A stretch of 51,170 bases of DNA from Neoakkermansia glycaniphila. Lineage in GTDB: Bacteria > Verrucomicrobiota > Verrucomicrobiia > Verrucomicrobiales > Akkermansiaceae. The notes under the pieces are model-generated. The model was not told the DNA's origin and made no database searches. It saw only the letters and a program-made list of their open reading frames with translations. Both the position numbers and the translations under genes were made by a program. Position 1 is the stretch's first letter. Every line of letters starts with the position of its first letter. The stretch covers positions 1 through 51,170 of the forward strand of contig NZ_LIGX01000024.1 of the NCBI RefSeq assembly GCF_001683795.1. Direction: 5' to 3'. This document shows, in pieces, positions 7,981 through 19,774 of this stretch.

Positions 7981-8843
7981 ACACGCCCAAGCTCTCCATC
8001 ATCACCGTCTGCTTCAACGAAAAAAACATCGCAGCCACGTGCGAAAGCGTCGTCCGGCAGACATGGCAGAACTTCGAATGGCTCATCATCGACGGAGGGT
8101 CCACCGATGGGACACTCGACACGCTGGAGCAATATCGCGAGCGCATGGCCGTCTTCATCTCGGAGAAGGACAAAGGCATCTACAATGCCATGAACAAAGG
8201 CATTGCCCGCGCAAAAGGCGAATATGTCATCTTCCTGAATGGCGGAGACTACTTCCTTGACCCCTTTTCTCTGGAACGACTGTTCACCCATGAAGACTGG
8301 CAGGAAGACATCGTTTGTTGCGACGCACTCTTTCTCAAGGAAGGCGGAATACCCCTGTTCAAGGAATTCGGCAAGGATTTTCCGTTGAAACCCGAATTTT
8401 TCGTCAATGACAGCTTCGCGCACCAAGCCACGATCATCCGGCGAGACCTCTTCACCCGCTACGGCAGCTATAACGAAAACAGGCGCATCGTCAGCGACTG
8501 GGAAAAGTGGATCGAATTCATCGTCGTCCACCATGCCTCGTGCCGCCACTTCGACCGCATCCTCTCCATTCATAACTACACGGGCGTCTCGTCCCACGAC
8601 ACTCCGGAGCACCGCAACGAACGGCTCGACGTCCTTCGCCAGTATTACCCGGAGCTTTTCGCACCCGGTGGAGAACTGTCCGGCACACCCGCTACCCGTA
8701 AAAAACAGGCGACCACGGTCAGCAAAATCACCTTGTTCAATTTCCTTCCCCTGCTGCGCATCACACAAAGCGCCGACAATCGGAAATGGAAAGTTTACCT
8801 GTTCAATGCCATTCCCTTCCTGAAAATCATTCTTCGCAAATAA
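7977..8843 (+). CDS. GT2 family glycosyltransferase (WcaE-like subgroup)
   Basis: A 288-residue short GT2 enzyme. It begins MNTPKLSIITVCFNEKNIAA and has LIIDGGSTDGTLD, SEKDKGIYNAMNKGIARAKG and FLNGGDYF, the set seen in WcaE-type transferases of colanic-acid-like loci. The usual DxD is replaced by NGGD, as normal for this subgroup. The ATG at 7977 overlaps the previous stop; longer in-frame starts would lie inside the upstream gene. The tail holds two copies of a K-x-x-L-F-N-x-x-P-x-L-x-I pattern (KITLFNFLPLLRI and KVYLFNAIPFLKI). The next gene starts 17 bases after the stop. Confidence 0.87.
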   Translation: MNTPKLSIITVCFNEKNIAATCESVVRQTWQNFEWLIIDGGSTDGTLDTLEQYRERMAVFISEKDKGIYNAMNKGIARAKGEYVIFLNGGDYFLDPFSLERLFTHEDWQEDIVCCDALFLKEGGIPLFKEFGKDFPLKPEFFVNDSFAHQATIIRRDLFTRYGSYNENRRIVSDWEKWIEFIVVHHASCRHFDRILSIHNYTGVSSHDTPEHRNERLDVLRQYYPELFAPGGELSGTPATRKKQATTVSKITLFNFLPLLRITQSADNRKWKVYLFNAIPFLKIILRK

Positions 8844-8860
8844 TTTCTCCTTACCCGGCC

Positions 8861-10000
8861 ATGCCCAGCAACGACACACCATGCATCTCCGTCATCGTCC
8901 CCGTGTACAACACGGAGGCGTACATCGGCAAATGCCTGGATTCCCTCGTCAGCCAAACCATGAGGGAAATCGAATTCATCCTCGTAGACGATTGCGGGAC
9001 AGACCGTTCCATGGATATCGCGCACCGGTACGCTGCCGAAGATGCGCGCATCCGCATTCTGGAAGGAACGGAAAATACCGGAGTCGCACAAGCTCGCAAC
9101 AGAGGCATGGAAACGGCCCGGGGCGAATACACCGCCTTCGTCGACTCCGACGACTGGCTTGCACCGGACTACTTCCGACTCCTGTACGACAAAGCCGTCA
9201 CTGAACAGGCGGACATGGTCAAAGGTTCCTTCACTGCCGTATGGCCCGATCGTGCCGAACCTTCCCGCATGAACGACGGCATCCGGCAATGCCTGCTCCG
9301 GCACTCCTTCCCCGGCATCGCCTACACCTATGCCTTCTGGAACACACTGTTCCGCACGGACATGCTGCGCCGCCACCATATCATCTTCCCCTCTTTGACG
9401 CATGGGGAAGACATGGTATTCCTCGTCAATGCCCTGCTCCACGCCAACAAACTCGTTCTGGAAGACGGCGCCGTCTACTACTATAACCAGCATGACGGCT
9501 CGACCAGCCGAGCCATCTCATCCCGCTACTATGATTCACTATTCCGGCATTATGAAATGATTGCCGACCTGCTGAAACAGTCCGGCCAGCCCCGGCGCGA
9601 CATCATCGACTACTGGCAGTTCGCCATCATGCAGCCCTTGCTGACCCATCATCTCCACCTTGCCGATGGAGAGAATACCGACTTCTACACACGCTTCTTC
9701 TCTCAAGTAAGGCGACTTTTATTCCGAGGAGGGTATTCGTATGAGCTCTATTACCATTATCCGGATCCGTTCTACCGCCACATCTTCGATCTGGAACCGT
9801 CGCAACTCGCATCATTTTATGTGCAACATGATTGCAGACCCGATTTTTCCAACAAAAAGGAATGGACGGTTCGAATATGGGGAATCCCCGTTGCTCGGTT
9901 CAAACGGCTCGGCAACCTCACCAAAATACGCATCTTCGGTATTTCCTGTGCAAAAATCCACCATCCTGATATGGATGCAACTTCCAATACTCCATCATGA
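8861..10000 (+). CDS. GT2 family glycosyltransferase
   Basis: A 379-residue GT2 transferase with VIVPVYNTEAYIGKCLDSL, LVDDCGTDRSMD, TGVAQARNRGMETA and FVDSDDWLAPDY. The acceptor-side block FRTDMLRRHHIIFP, HGEDMVFLVNALLHA and YYYNQHDGST is typical of polysaccharide GT2 proteins. The start at 8861 follows the previous stop by 17 bases and puts the first beta strand about ten residues from the N-terminus, as in its relatives. Its C-terminus carries two tandem copies of a short motif, TVRIWGIPVARF and KIRIFGISCAKI. The stop overlaps the next ATG by four bases. Confidence 0.88.
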   Translation: MPSNDTPCISVIVPVYNTEAYIGKCLDSLVSQTMREIEFILVDDCGTDRSMDIAHRYAAEDARIRILEGTENTGVAQARNRGMETARGEYTAFVDSDDWLAPDYFRLLYDKAVTEQADMVKGSFTAVWPDRAEPSRMNDGIRQCLLRHSFPGIAYTYAFWNTLFRTDMLRRHHIIFPSLTHGEDMVFLVNALLHANKLVLEDGAVYYYNQHDGSTSRAISSRYYDSLFRHYEMIADLLKQSGQPRRDIIDYWQFAIMQPLLTHHLHLADGENTDFYTRFFSQVRRLLFRGGYSYELYYHYPDPFYRHIFDLEPSQLASFYVQHDCRPDFSNKKEWTVRIWGIPVARFKRLGNLTKIRIFGISCAKIHHPDMDATSNTPS

Positions 10001-11211
10001 TATTCCCCAAAGTCTCCGTTATCATTCCCATCTACAATGCAGAAAGACATCTCCGGCAATGCTTGGACAGTATTGTCGAACAAACATTGCATAATATTGA
10101 AATCATCTGTGTAGACGATGGTTCGACAGATACATCTCTCGATATTTTAAGAGAATATGCAGACAAAGATGACCGTTTCTTCATCATTCGTCAGCAAAAT
10201 CAATTCGCAGGTATGGCCCGCAACAATGGCATGCAGCATGCCAAAGGTACATATCTGGCCTTCTTCGACGCAGATGATTTTTTTGAACCGGACATGCTGG
10301 AAAAGGCCTATGACCAATGCGAACAGGATCAAGCGGATCTCTGCCTGTGGTCAGCCGATTACTACGATACGAACACCGGATTAAGCACACCTTTCGATTA
10401 TTGCCTCGATCGAGCGCTGATTCCCCCCACCCTGCCATTTTCCGTACAGGACATGCCAGACTGCATCTTCCAGATCAGTGCGCCCACACCGTGGAATAAA
10501 TTATACCGCAGAAGCATGCTCGAAAAGCATCAATTGCTTTATCCGAGTACAAAACGCAGCGAAGACACTTTCTTTGCCAGCATGGCCATGTACCATGCAA
10601 GCAGAATCACAATTGTCGACAAACCATTTGTCCATTACCGGCAAGCCCATGGCGGCAACCAGCAATCGGGAACGGATCTGACACCCCTTGACTGGTACCA
10701 TGTCATGCTGCAACTCAAAGAGGCATTGCAGAGCAAGGGCGGGTTTGACTTCGTCTATGACAGTTATCTTAAATTACTGATCGGCAACGGACATTATTAC
10801 ATGTTCCTAATGCGTTCGTGGGAAGGATTTCAATCGGTATATGCCAATCTTTCCCGGGAACTTCAGCATGAGCAGACCCGGAGACCAAACCGCGCCTACG
10901 CACTTCCCAAATGGTATGCCGACATCTTCCGGCATCTGACTACGACCAGCCAGTCCGAATATCTCCTGCATGAATTGAAACAACAGACCGCAGCCTGCGA
11001 CGCTCTGAACAATCAAATAGCTCAGCACGTGCAGGCATTGCAAACGCTTAAGCAGGAAAACATAGTTTTACAGACACTATTGAGAAATTCGATACGCCGC
11101 CAATATCGAAAATACCGTCTTTTGTCACATTGTACCTTCGGAGCCATGCGCCGAAGGTATCGACGCAAGAAAACAGAACTTAAAGCGAAGCTTGCTTCAC
11201 AATCGCTTTGA
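9997..11211 (+). CDS. GT2 family glycosyltransferase with basic C-terminal tail
   Basis: A 404-residue GT2 transferase: VSVIIPIYNAERHLRQCLDS, ICVDDGSTDTS, GMARNNGMQHAKG and FFDADDFFEPDM. The segment APTPWNKLYRRSMLEKHQ and RSEDTFFASMAMYHA follow the paralogue pattern of the locus. After about residue 320 the protein turns into a Gln-rich helical stretch (coiled-coil-like). It ends with YRKYRLLSHCTFGAMRRRYR and a run of Lys/Arg, a tail shared with the next two genes. ATGA overlap with the gene before. From here to about 18700 the GC content is clearly lower than in the flanks. Confidence 0.87.
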   Translation: MIFPKVSVIIPIYNAERHLRQCLDSIVEQTLHNIEIICVDDGSTDTSLDILREYADKDDRFFIIRQQNQFAGMARNNGMQHAKGTYLAFFDADDFFEPDMLEKAYDQCEQDQADLCLWSADYYDTNTGLSTPFDYCLDRALIPPTLPFSVQDMPDCIFQISAPTPWNKLYRRSMLEKHQLLYPSTKRSEDTFFASMAMYHASRITIVDKPFVHYRQAHGGNQQSGTDLTPLDWYHVMLQLKEALQSKGGFDFVYDSYLKLLIGNGHYYMFLMRSWEGFQSVYANLSRELQHEQTRRPNRAYALPKWYADIFRHLTTTSQSEYLLHELKQQTAACDALNNQIAQHVQALQTLKQENIVLQTLLRNSIRRQYRKYRLLSHCTFGAMRRRYRRKKTELKAKLASQSL

Positions 11212-11240
11212 ACACACCAATCGCAACTGCTAACAGCATT

Positions 11241-12347
11241 ATGACCCGACACATGAACAACTCAACCGAACACATTCCGGCCAACCTTCCCGATGTAACA
11301 ATTGTCACTGTCTGCTACAATGCCCTTGCCCATCTGGATGGTTGCATTGCATCTGTCGTCAACCAACGCGATTCAGGCTTACATATTGAGCATCTTGTCA
11401 TCGACGGTAATTCCACAGATGGCACTCAGGCCTACCTGCAACAGTCTGTAGAACGAGGCCATATCACCTCCTACATCAGCGAACCGGATGACGGCCTCTA
11501 CGATGCCATGAACAAAGGCATTGCCCTCGCCAAAGGAAAAATCATCGCCTTCCTCAATGCGGATGACGAATTTCTTCCGGGTGCAATCGCTGCCCTATCT
11601 GCCCCCATCCTCGAAGGCAATGCCGACTATACCATGGGCACGGCACGCGTTCTGGACAACGGAGAATTCACCGTGCGTCTCTGGCCGGACCCCGACAATG
11701 CCTTTATGGGAGCCTTTTGCTGCCATCAGACCCTTTTTTGCAAAACTGACATCATACAAAATCTCGGAGGATTCGAAGGTGAAACCTTCCCCGTCATCGC
11801 TGATGGGGACCTCATGGCCAAACTGGCAGCGCATCCGTACAAACCAGCCAGCGTCACCGGGGACCATGTGATTTTCCGTAAAGGAGGATGTTCCACCGAT
11901 TGTGTTGTCACCGTAGCAGATCAATACGTTCTTCTTACCGAGAAATACTGGCCTTACCTCATGATGAAGGTCATCCAGTATCCGCATATGTACCAGCGCG
12001 TCAAATATAATTTACAAGATCAAATTATCAGACTGAAGCAATGCGCCACCCTTCACAGGGGCATAGATACCATTACACTGCGAGGTAAGCTTTTGCGCAT
12101 GCAGTATGATCTCATGCAATTCGAAAAAACGGAAATATTATCTCGAGAAATACGCCAGCAGCAAACTCGCGGTGCAGAACTGCAACAAAAACGAAATGAG
12201 CTCAAAAAAGACTATTTTCGTTATCGTCTCCTTTCCAAAATCTGTTGGGGAAATAAAAGAAACTACTACAAGCAAAAAAAATACGCTGTCAAACAACAAC
12301 TCAAATGCTGTTTGGCCGAGCAACACAATACCTCACACAACCATTAA
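11241..12347 (+). CDS. GT2 family glycosyltransferase (WcaE-like subgroup) with basic tail
   Basis: A 368-residue WcaE-type GT2 protein: VTIVTVCYNALAHLDGCIAS, LVIDGNSTDGTQ, SEPDDGLYDAMNKGIALAKG and FLNADDEF. The region GAFCCHQTLFCKTDI and VIADGDLMAKLA matches the C-terminal half of that subgroup. The start is uncertain: the ATG at 11241 is chosen, but a TTG at 11208 would overlap the previous stop by four bases and add eleven residues. The tail YFRYRLLSKICWGNKRNYYK plus a Lys-rich stretch is like that of the preceding gene. It lies inside the operon, 14 bases before the DUF1796-like gene. Confidence 0.85.
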   Translation: MTRHMNNSTEHIPANLPDVTIVTVCYNALAHLDGCIASVVNQRDSGLHIEHLVIDGNSTDGTQAYLQQSVERGHITSYISEPDDGLYDAMNKGIALAKGKIIAFLNADDEFLPGAIAALSAPILEGNADYTMGTARVLDNGEFTVRLWPDPDNAFMGAFCCHQTLFCKTDIIQNLGGFEGETFPVIADGDLMAKLAAHPYKPASVTGDHVIFRKGGCSTDCVVTVADQYVLLTEKYWPYLMMKVIQYPHMYQRVKYNLQDQIIRLKQCATLHRGIDTITLRGKLLRMQYDLMQFEKTEILSREIRQQQTRGAELQQKRNELKKDYFRYRLLSKICWGNKRNYYKQKKYAVKQQLKCCLAEQHNTSHNH

Positions 12348-12361
12348 TCCTCTCCCGGTTT

Positions 12362-15252
<2,891 letters not shown>

Positions 15253-15347
15253 ATGTATCTGTCATGATCTTCTCATTCCGGATATCGGCTATGCCAATAT
15301 ATAGTATCCCGGCCCTTCTCTCATCCTGTACTATTTTTCTCTGAAGT

Positions 15348-18300
15348 ATGATCTCACCAACCATCTCCATCATCATCCCTGTATACAACACGGGCAAATA
15401 TCTTCGCACCTGTCTGGATAGCATCGTCAACCAGACGTGGCAACACACGGAAATCATCTGTGTCAATGACGGGTCGACGGATGATAGTGGAGCCATTCTC
15501 AAGGAATATGCCCAGCATCACTCCCATATTATCGTCATAGAACAGTCGAACCAAGGACTGAGCGCATCGCGCAACAATGCACTCGACAGAGCAAAAGGGA
15601 AATATATCGCCTTTGTCGATTCCGATGACTGGCTGAGATTGGATGCGCTTGAGACACTTGTCCGAAAAGCTGAAACAAGCCATGCAGACATGCTCATGTT
15701 TCAAGCCGACTTATACGATGAAAAAACCAGAGAAACGAGGCTTTACGACTATACAAATTATTCGGCCTTATTGCCGCACGATTTTCCGGTCGATCATTTC
15801 AATTATCAAACGTTTTCTGATAATTGGCACTTGTTATGGCAACTTCCCGTCATGGTATGTACGGTCTTGTGGAAAAGGGATTTCATCGAACGGTTGCATC
15901 TACGGTTTCCCCCTCGCTTATCGTTTGAAGACAATCTGTTCTTCAAAAAAGCTCTCCTTCAGGCCGAAACCATAGCCATTTTGGAACATAGTTTCTATTA
16001 CTACCGACAAAGAACCGACTCCATCACAAACGACCGCAGTCGTCATTTCAACGATCTATGTACAATTATCGGGTTGGAAGCCGAATTCGTCTTCAAACAT
16101 CTCCACGATCAGTCGTTGAAGTCGAATTATCTCTATCATGGAGCTCTTGGGCATCTTTACTGGGCCTTTTGGCATACACCGCATCGCGATAAAAAGAATA
16201 TCTACATCGCATTCAAGGAAACCTATCTTTCTCTGCTTGACCATTGCCCGGAACACCATTTTCAAAACTCCTTGCCTCCTGCCTTCAAAGAGCTTCCAGA
16301 CATTCTGCGACAGGCAGCAGACTACGAATCGTTTCTTCAATCCTATTCACGCTCTGCAGATGCCATCGCCGAACAGCTCCAACAGCTGGATTCCTTCTAT
16401 TACAAGCCGAATCCAGGTAATGTTGGCGATGCCTTGATCGCCGTCTCCACACTGGGCCTATTCGAAAAACATGGGCTCCGTTTCCAACCCTACAGTAATT
16501 TGGAAGAGGGTATCACGGCGTACGATCTCGTTTATGGAGGAGGTGGAGCCTGCATTCCGGATTGGGGTGCTCTGCCTTGGCTGATCAACTTGTTTACCGA
16601 TCCTCGCATCCGCCGATGCGTCATTCTGCCTCAGAGTTTCCATGATTGCCTGCCTCTGCTGCATGTACTGGATGAGCGATTTACCGTTTTTTGTCGAGAC
16701 AAGGAAAGTTTCTTCTACTGCAAAACAAACAACCATAAAACACGGTTCCTTCTGGCGGATGATATGGCTATCTCACTTGATGTTCAGGCGTTTCTCGCAC
16801 AAAACGTCAAACAACCGACATTCGATGATCTTTGTCTGAAACAGCGGGTCAAAAACGCCCTGTCAACGCTGCCTGACGGCCGAAAAGTTCTTTTATTCAT
16901 TCGCGAAGACAGAGAAAGTGCCATCGCCAAAACCCAGAGCATCATCAACAGTTATGAGACCCTGGATTTGTCTGCACTGAATAGTGATGAATGCGAAGAC
17001 TTCAGCAGCAATGCTTCTTTTGTGCAACGCTTCTTGTCAAGTATAGATGAAGCGGACATCGTCCTCACTGATCGACTTCACGGGGCCATCGGTTCTCTGC
17101 TGATGAACAAAGAAGTATACATGCTGGACAACAGCTACGGGAAATTGTCCGGTGTATACAGGCATTCTCTCAACCATCAAACCAATGTCCATCTCCTGAA
17201 TCATCCGAATGAATTCCCTTATTGGGAACAGATGGAAAGAACAAAATATCCATTCGAACAAAGCATTGTACCGATGGATATCATGCAAACATCCGCCACC
17301 AGTTATTTGATGGGTGTCCGGTTTATCGCTCCAACCGGCAACTTCAATGTACATGCTGAAATATGCCATGTAGAACAGAAAGAGGATATCGAACTCAATG
17401 GCAATCCGTGGATACGCATGCTGATCTTCCATATGATGGCAACCGGAGGAACCTTCCATATCAAAGGAACAGTCAGCCGATCACTACTGGAAAATATGGA
17501 GCAGATGATTGAGTACTGGATCGACATTTCTCCCGGCATATTCCATCCCGTCACGATCGTTCCCGATAACATTGAGGAAGACGACTCATGTGCCGTCCAA
17601 CATCGAAAAGCCATTGTCCATTTTTCGGGAGGATTGGATGCACAATTCGCAGCCTATCGGCATACAAAAGGATTAGCCGGATACAGGAACCTGAATATCC
17701 AGGCAGGGCTCATGATTGCGGGCGTTGACATCCCTCTGTCACGCGAAGACTTTCAGCAAGAGTGTTTTGAACAAACTGTGAACGTATTGCACGATCTGGG
17801 TATCAGCCAAACACACCTGATCAAAACCAACTTCAGGGATATGCCCGTAAAAGGCATTCCACACGGTATGGAATGGGATACCATTACGCACATTTCTTGT
17901 ATAACATCATGTGCGTCATTTTTATCTCAAAAATATTCCGACTGCCTTATCGGTGGCTCGTATCCATATCACATTGCCATTTCGGATGCGCACGACCTCA
18001 TGCGATGGGGTTCCAATCCCATCAGCGCCTCTCTGCTGACTTCCAGAAATTTCCGAATTCAAACCGATGGCCTTCAATATGATAGCACGTCAAAAGCGGC
18101 TCTCATTACCCAATGGCAAGCAGGTATACAAGCACTTCGCGTCTGTTGGAAAAACGAAAAAGGCCAAACAAATTGTGGGCACTGTGAGGAGTGTATTCGC
18201 ACACAGCTCAATTTTCTGGCATGTGGCACCGAATGCCCTAATATGCCGACATTGACGCCGGAGATGCTCGAACAGATACGGCCGGAAATCATTGATCATG

Positions 18301-18734
18301 CAAGTTTCCATCTTGATATTATCCATGCGGCGAAACAGCGAGGCAAAGGAGGATTGTGGTGGGTTCTGCAGCTTGAGAACATCTTGGCTGAACATGATTT
18401 CCGCCAGCAACAAACGCAAAGCATCCGATTCATGCAAGAAAACATGCAGAAGGCTGAAACTTTGTCTGCCTTCAAGAAACTAACCGACACATTCATTGAA
18501 ACGAATCCTGAGCTTAAGCAGCATCTCATCACAACGTTAAATAAAGATTTACAACAGGAGTCCATCAAAAAGGATATTCTTGAATCGTACTTGACGCAAA
18601 ACAATTTGTTTATAGAAAAAAAAGCATCGAAACGAATCAAAAAACTCAACAGAATCGTTGGGATTCTTTCCAAATTTATTATCTTTCCGAAGGCACGCCG
18701 AAAATTCCGTGATCGTTACCGATTCAAATTCTGA
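15348..18734 (+). CDS. Three-domain protein: GT2, polysaccharide pyruvyl transferase, QueC-like PP-loop
   Basis: A 1128-residue fusion. Residues 1-260 are GT2 (ISIIIPVYNTGKYL, ICVNDGSTDDS, FVDSDDWLRL). About 345-640 is a polysaccharide pyruvyl transferase domain: FYYKPNPGNVGDALIA, YDLVYGGGGACIPDW, and TDRLHGAIGSLLMNKEVYML at about 574-593. About 650-1030 is a PP-loop ATP-pyrophosphatase-like module: VHFSGGLDAQFAAY at about 757, and a Cys cluster C-x9-C-x2-C-x2-C (RVCW to NCGHCEEC near 930-945) like the zinc site of QueC. The PP-loop reads SGGLDA, with Ala where Ser is usual. A charged helical tail ends the protein. It is the last gene of the operon, after a 95-base gap. No frameshift is visible. 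Confidence 0.82.
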   Translation: MISPTISIIIPVYNTGKYLRTCLDSIVNQTWQHTEIICVNDGSTDDSGAILKEYAQHHSHIIVIEQSNQGLSASRNNALDRAKGKYIAFVDSDDWLRLDALETLVRKAETSHADMLMFQADLYDEKTRETRLYDYTNYSALLPHDFPVDHFNYQTFSDNWHLLWQLPVMVCTVLWKRDFIERLHLRFPPRLSFEDNLFFKKALLQAETIAILEHSFYYYRQRTDSITNDRSRHFNDLCTIIGLEAEFVFKHLHDQSLKSNYLYHGALGHLYWAFWHTPHRDKKNIYIAFKETYLSLLDHCPEHHFQNSLPPAFKELPDILRQAADYESFLQSYSRSADAIAEQLQQLDSFYYKPNPGNVGDALIAVSTLGLFEKHGLRFQPYSNLEEGITAYDLVYGGGGACIPDWGALPWLINLFTDPRIRRCVILPQSFHDCLPLLHVLDERFTVFCRDKESFFYCKTNNHKTRFLLADDMAISLDVQAFLAQNVKQPTFDDLCLKQRVKNALSTLPDGRKVLLFIREDRESAIAKTQSIINSYETLDLSALNSDECEDFSSNASFVQRFLSSIDEADIVLTDRLHGAIGSLLMNKEVYMLDNSYGKLSGVYRHSLNHQTNVHLLNHPNEFPYWEQMERTKYPFEQSIVPMDIMQTSATSYLMGVRFIAPTGNFNVHAEICHVEQKEDIELNGNPWIRMLIFHMMATGGTFHIKGTVSRSLLENMEQMIEYWIDISPGIFHPVTIVPDNIEEDDSCAVQHRKAIVHFSGGLDAQFAAYRHTKGLAGYRNLNIQAGLMIAGVDIPLSREDFQQECFEQTVNVLHDLGISQTHLIKTNFRDMPVKGIPHGMEWDTITHISCITSCASFLSQKYSDCLIGGSYPYHIAISDAHDLMRWGSNPISASLLTSRNFRIQTDGLQYDSTSKAALITQWQAGIQALRVCWKNEKGQTNCGHCEECIRTQLNFLACGTECPNMPTLTPEMLEQIRPEIIDHASFHLDIIHAAKQRGKGGLWWVLQLENILAEHDFRQQQTQSIRFMQENMQKAETLSAFKKLTDTFIETNPELKQHLITTLNKDLQQESIKKDILESYLTQNNLFIEKKASKRIKKLNRIVGILSKFIIFPKARRKFRDRYRFKF

Positions 18735-18917
18735 CGATGGCGGTAAGAATCAATCTTATCATTCTCGCATGATTGAAATCGGCTACTCACTGATTCCCTG
18801 AACTGCATATCTTCATTTCCTCATTTCTTCAGCCGTAAGGATCAGAATTGAAGGGTGACACCATATTGATCAAAGTCTGTCTCATTGATTGAATCCTACT
18901 CTTGATACCAAACGCAT
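18735..18917. other. Non-coding stretch after the glycan operon
   Basis: About 180 bases between the stop of the fusion gene and the terminator hairpin. No conserved frame, tRNA 3'-end repeat or integrase remnant is visible. Confidence 0.5.
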
Positions 18918-18950
18918 GAAAGGCTGTCCGAATGAACCGGACAGCCTTTC
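18918..18950. terminator. Bidirectional terminator between the glycan operon and rplT
   Basis: A perfect 13-base stem (GAAAGGCTGTCCG at 18918-18930 with its complement at 18938-18950) around a 7-base loop. The stem foot supplies A and T runs on both strands. It sits between convergent transcription units and would serve both. Confidence 0.85.
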
Positions 18951-18972
18951 ATATTAATAGCGTTTTTCGCGA

Positions 18973-19356
18973 TCAGGCCTTGAGAGCGGCGCCTTCCTTG
19001 GCATCGATAGCTTCCTTGGCGGAGGCAAAGATGGTGTCGAAAGCGGCGGCATCCTGAATGGCGATGTCGGAAAGGACCTTGCGGTCGATTTCGATGTTCG
19101 CAGCCTTGAGGCCTTCCATGAAGCGGGAGTAGGTCAATCCGCGATCACGAACGGCAGCCGAAATACGAGCGATCCAGAGGCGGCGGAACTGGCCCTTCCT
19201 CCTCTTGCGGTCACGGTATTCATACTGCCATGCTTTATACACAGCATCCTTGGCATAGCGGTAGAGCTTGCTGCGGAATCCGCGGAAGCCCTTGGCGCGA
19301 AGAAGGATGCGCTTGCGACGCTGGCGCGAGGCCGGCCCATTTGTTGCACGTGGCAT
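18973..19356 (-). CDS. rplT: 50S ribosomal protein L20
   Basis: A 127-residue ribosomal protein. It opens [20 protein letters not shown], followed by [22 protein letters not shown] and [22 protein letters not shown], the hallmark basic helices of L20, which binds 23S rRNA early in 50S assembly. The last 15 residues are Ala-rich and slightly longer than in E. coli. The partner rpmI lies upstream, separated by an unusually long 149-base spacer. That spacer contains hairpins and a perfect Shine-Dalgarno 37 bases from this start, so L20-dependent control may act there. infC, the usual first gene of the cluster, is not adjacent. Confidence 0.97.
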   Translation of the reverse strand: MPRATNGPASRQRRKRILLRAKGFRGFRSKLYRYAKDAVYKAWQYEYRDRKRRKGQFRRLWIARISAAVRDRGLTYSRFMEGLKAANIEIDRKVLSDIAIQDAAAFDTIFASAKEAIDAKEGAALKA

Positions 19357-19393
19357 AGTTTATCTCTATTTCTGTCGAACAGACTGTTCTTCC

Positions 19394-19403
19394 TCACCTC
19401 CTT
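19394..19403 (-). promoter_or_regulatory. Perfect but remote Shine-Dalgarno before rplT
   Basis: On the minus strand AAGGAGGTGA complements ten bases of the usual 16S rRNA 3' end. It lies 37 bases before the rplT ATG, too far for ordinary use. It sits in the loop of an AGACTG/CAGTCT stem (19381-19410). A small TCTGT-TCG-ACAGA hairpin between it and the ATG could shorten the distance. Almost no other gene in this window has such a sequence. Confidence 0.6.
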
Positions 19404-19454
19404 GCAGTCTCGTCTGCTCAGTATCCTCCACGTCGGGAGGAAGGCTGCATGAAG

Positions 19455-19475
19455 GTCGCTCGTGGTGCGAGCGAT
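19455..19475 (-). promoter_or_regulatory. Hairpin in the rpmI-rplT spacer
   Basis: TCGCTCG and CGAGCGA pair perfectly around a 5-base loop, with a further G-T pair. A second small hairpin (CCTCC with GGAGG) lies at 19425-19440. Neither is followed by a U run, so they look like structured leader rather than terminator. Confidence 0.5.
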
Positions 19476-19505
19476 AGTCTAGTTGTTGCTGAGGGATTCA
19501 GCGGT

Positions 19506-19715
19506 TTAGGCGAAGGGCAGATTCTGCTTCACAGCCCACACGTCCGTCGAGGCCACGAGTGCGACCTTGCCCAGCTGACGCTTGCGCTTGCTGGACTTTT
19601 TCTGGAGGATGTGGCGCTTGCCTTGATGGCGGCGCAGAACCTTGCCCGTACCGGTAACCTTGAATCGCTTGGCAACAGCCTTACGGGTCTTGTTAATACC
19701 TGCCTTACGGGTCAT
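19506..19715 (-). CDS. rpmI: 50S ribosomal protein L35
   Basis: A 69-residue basic protein starting MTRKAGINKTRKAVAKRFKV, then TGTGKVLRRHQGKRHILQKKS and KRKRQLGKVALV. It has the TGxGKv-R and H-L-x-K-K-s-x-K-R-x-R pattern of L35, a small late-assembling 50S protein. The ATG at 19715 is preferred over one six codons upstream because the L35 family begins close to the first basic residues. The -10-like TATTGT box also lies just nine bases before it. rplT follows after a 149-base structured spacer. Confidence 0.93.
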   Translation of the reverse strand: MTRKAGINKTRKAVAKRFKVTGTGKVLRRHQGKRHILQKKSSKRKRQLGKVALVASTDVWAVKQNLPFA

Positions 19716-19724
19716 GGTGGGAGT

Positions 19725-19752
19725 ACAATACACCAGTTCGTCCCAATAGCAA
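19725..19752 (-). promoter_or_regulatory. rpmI: Promoter of rpmI, leaderless layout
   Basis: Minus-strand TTGCTA (19747-19752), 16-base spacer, TATTGT (19725-19730); nine bases then separate the -10 from the rpmI ATG. Transcripts would begin at or within a few bases of the start codon. Confidence 0.4.
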
Positions 19753-19774
19753 GAAAAATTTGCAATTTACCCCG

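Noticed and set aside
19134..19397. A frame starting at a GTG right after the strong Shine-Dalgarno in the rpmI-rplT spacer
   Set aside because: It is out of frame with rplT, mostly antisense-like in composition, and the GTG is too close to the Shine-Dalgarno. Kept only as a possible short leader peptide, not as a gene.
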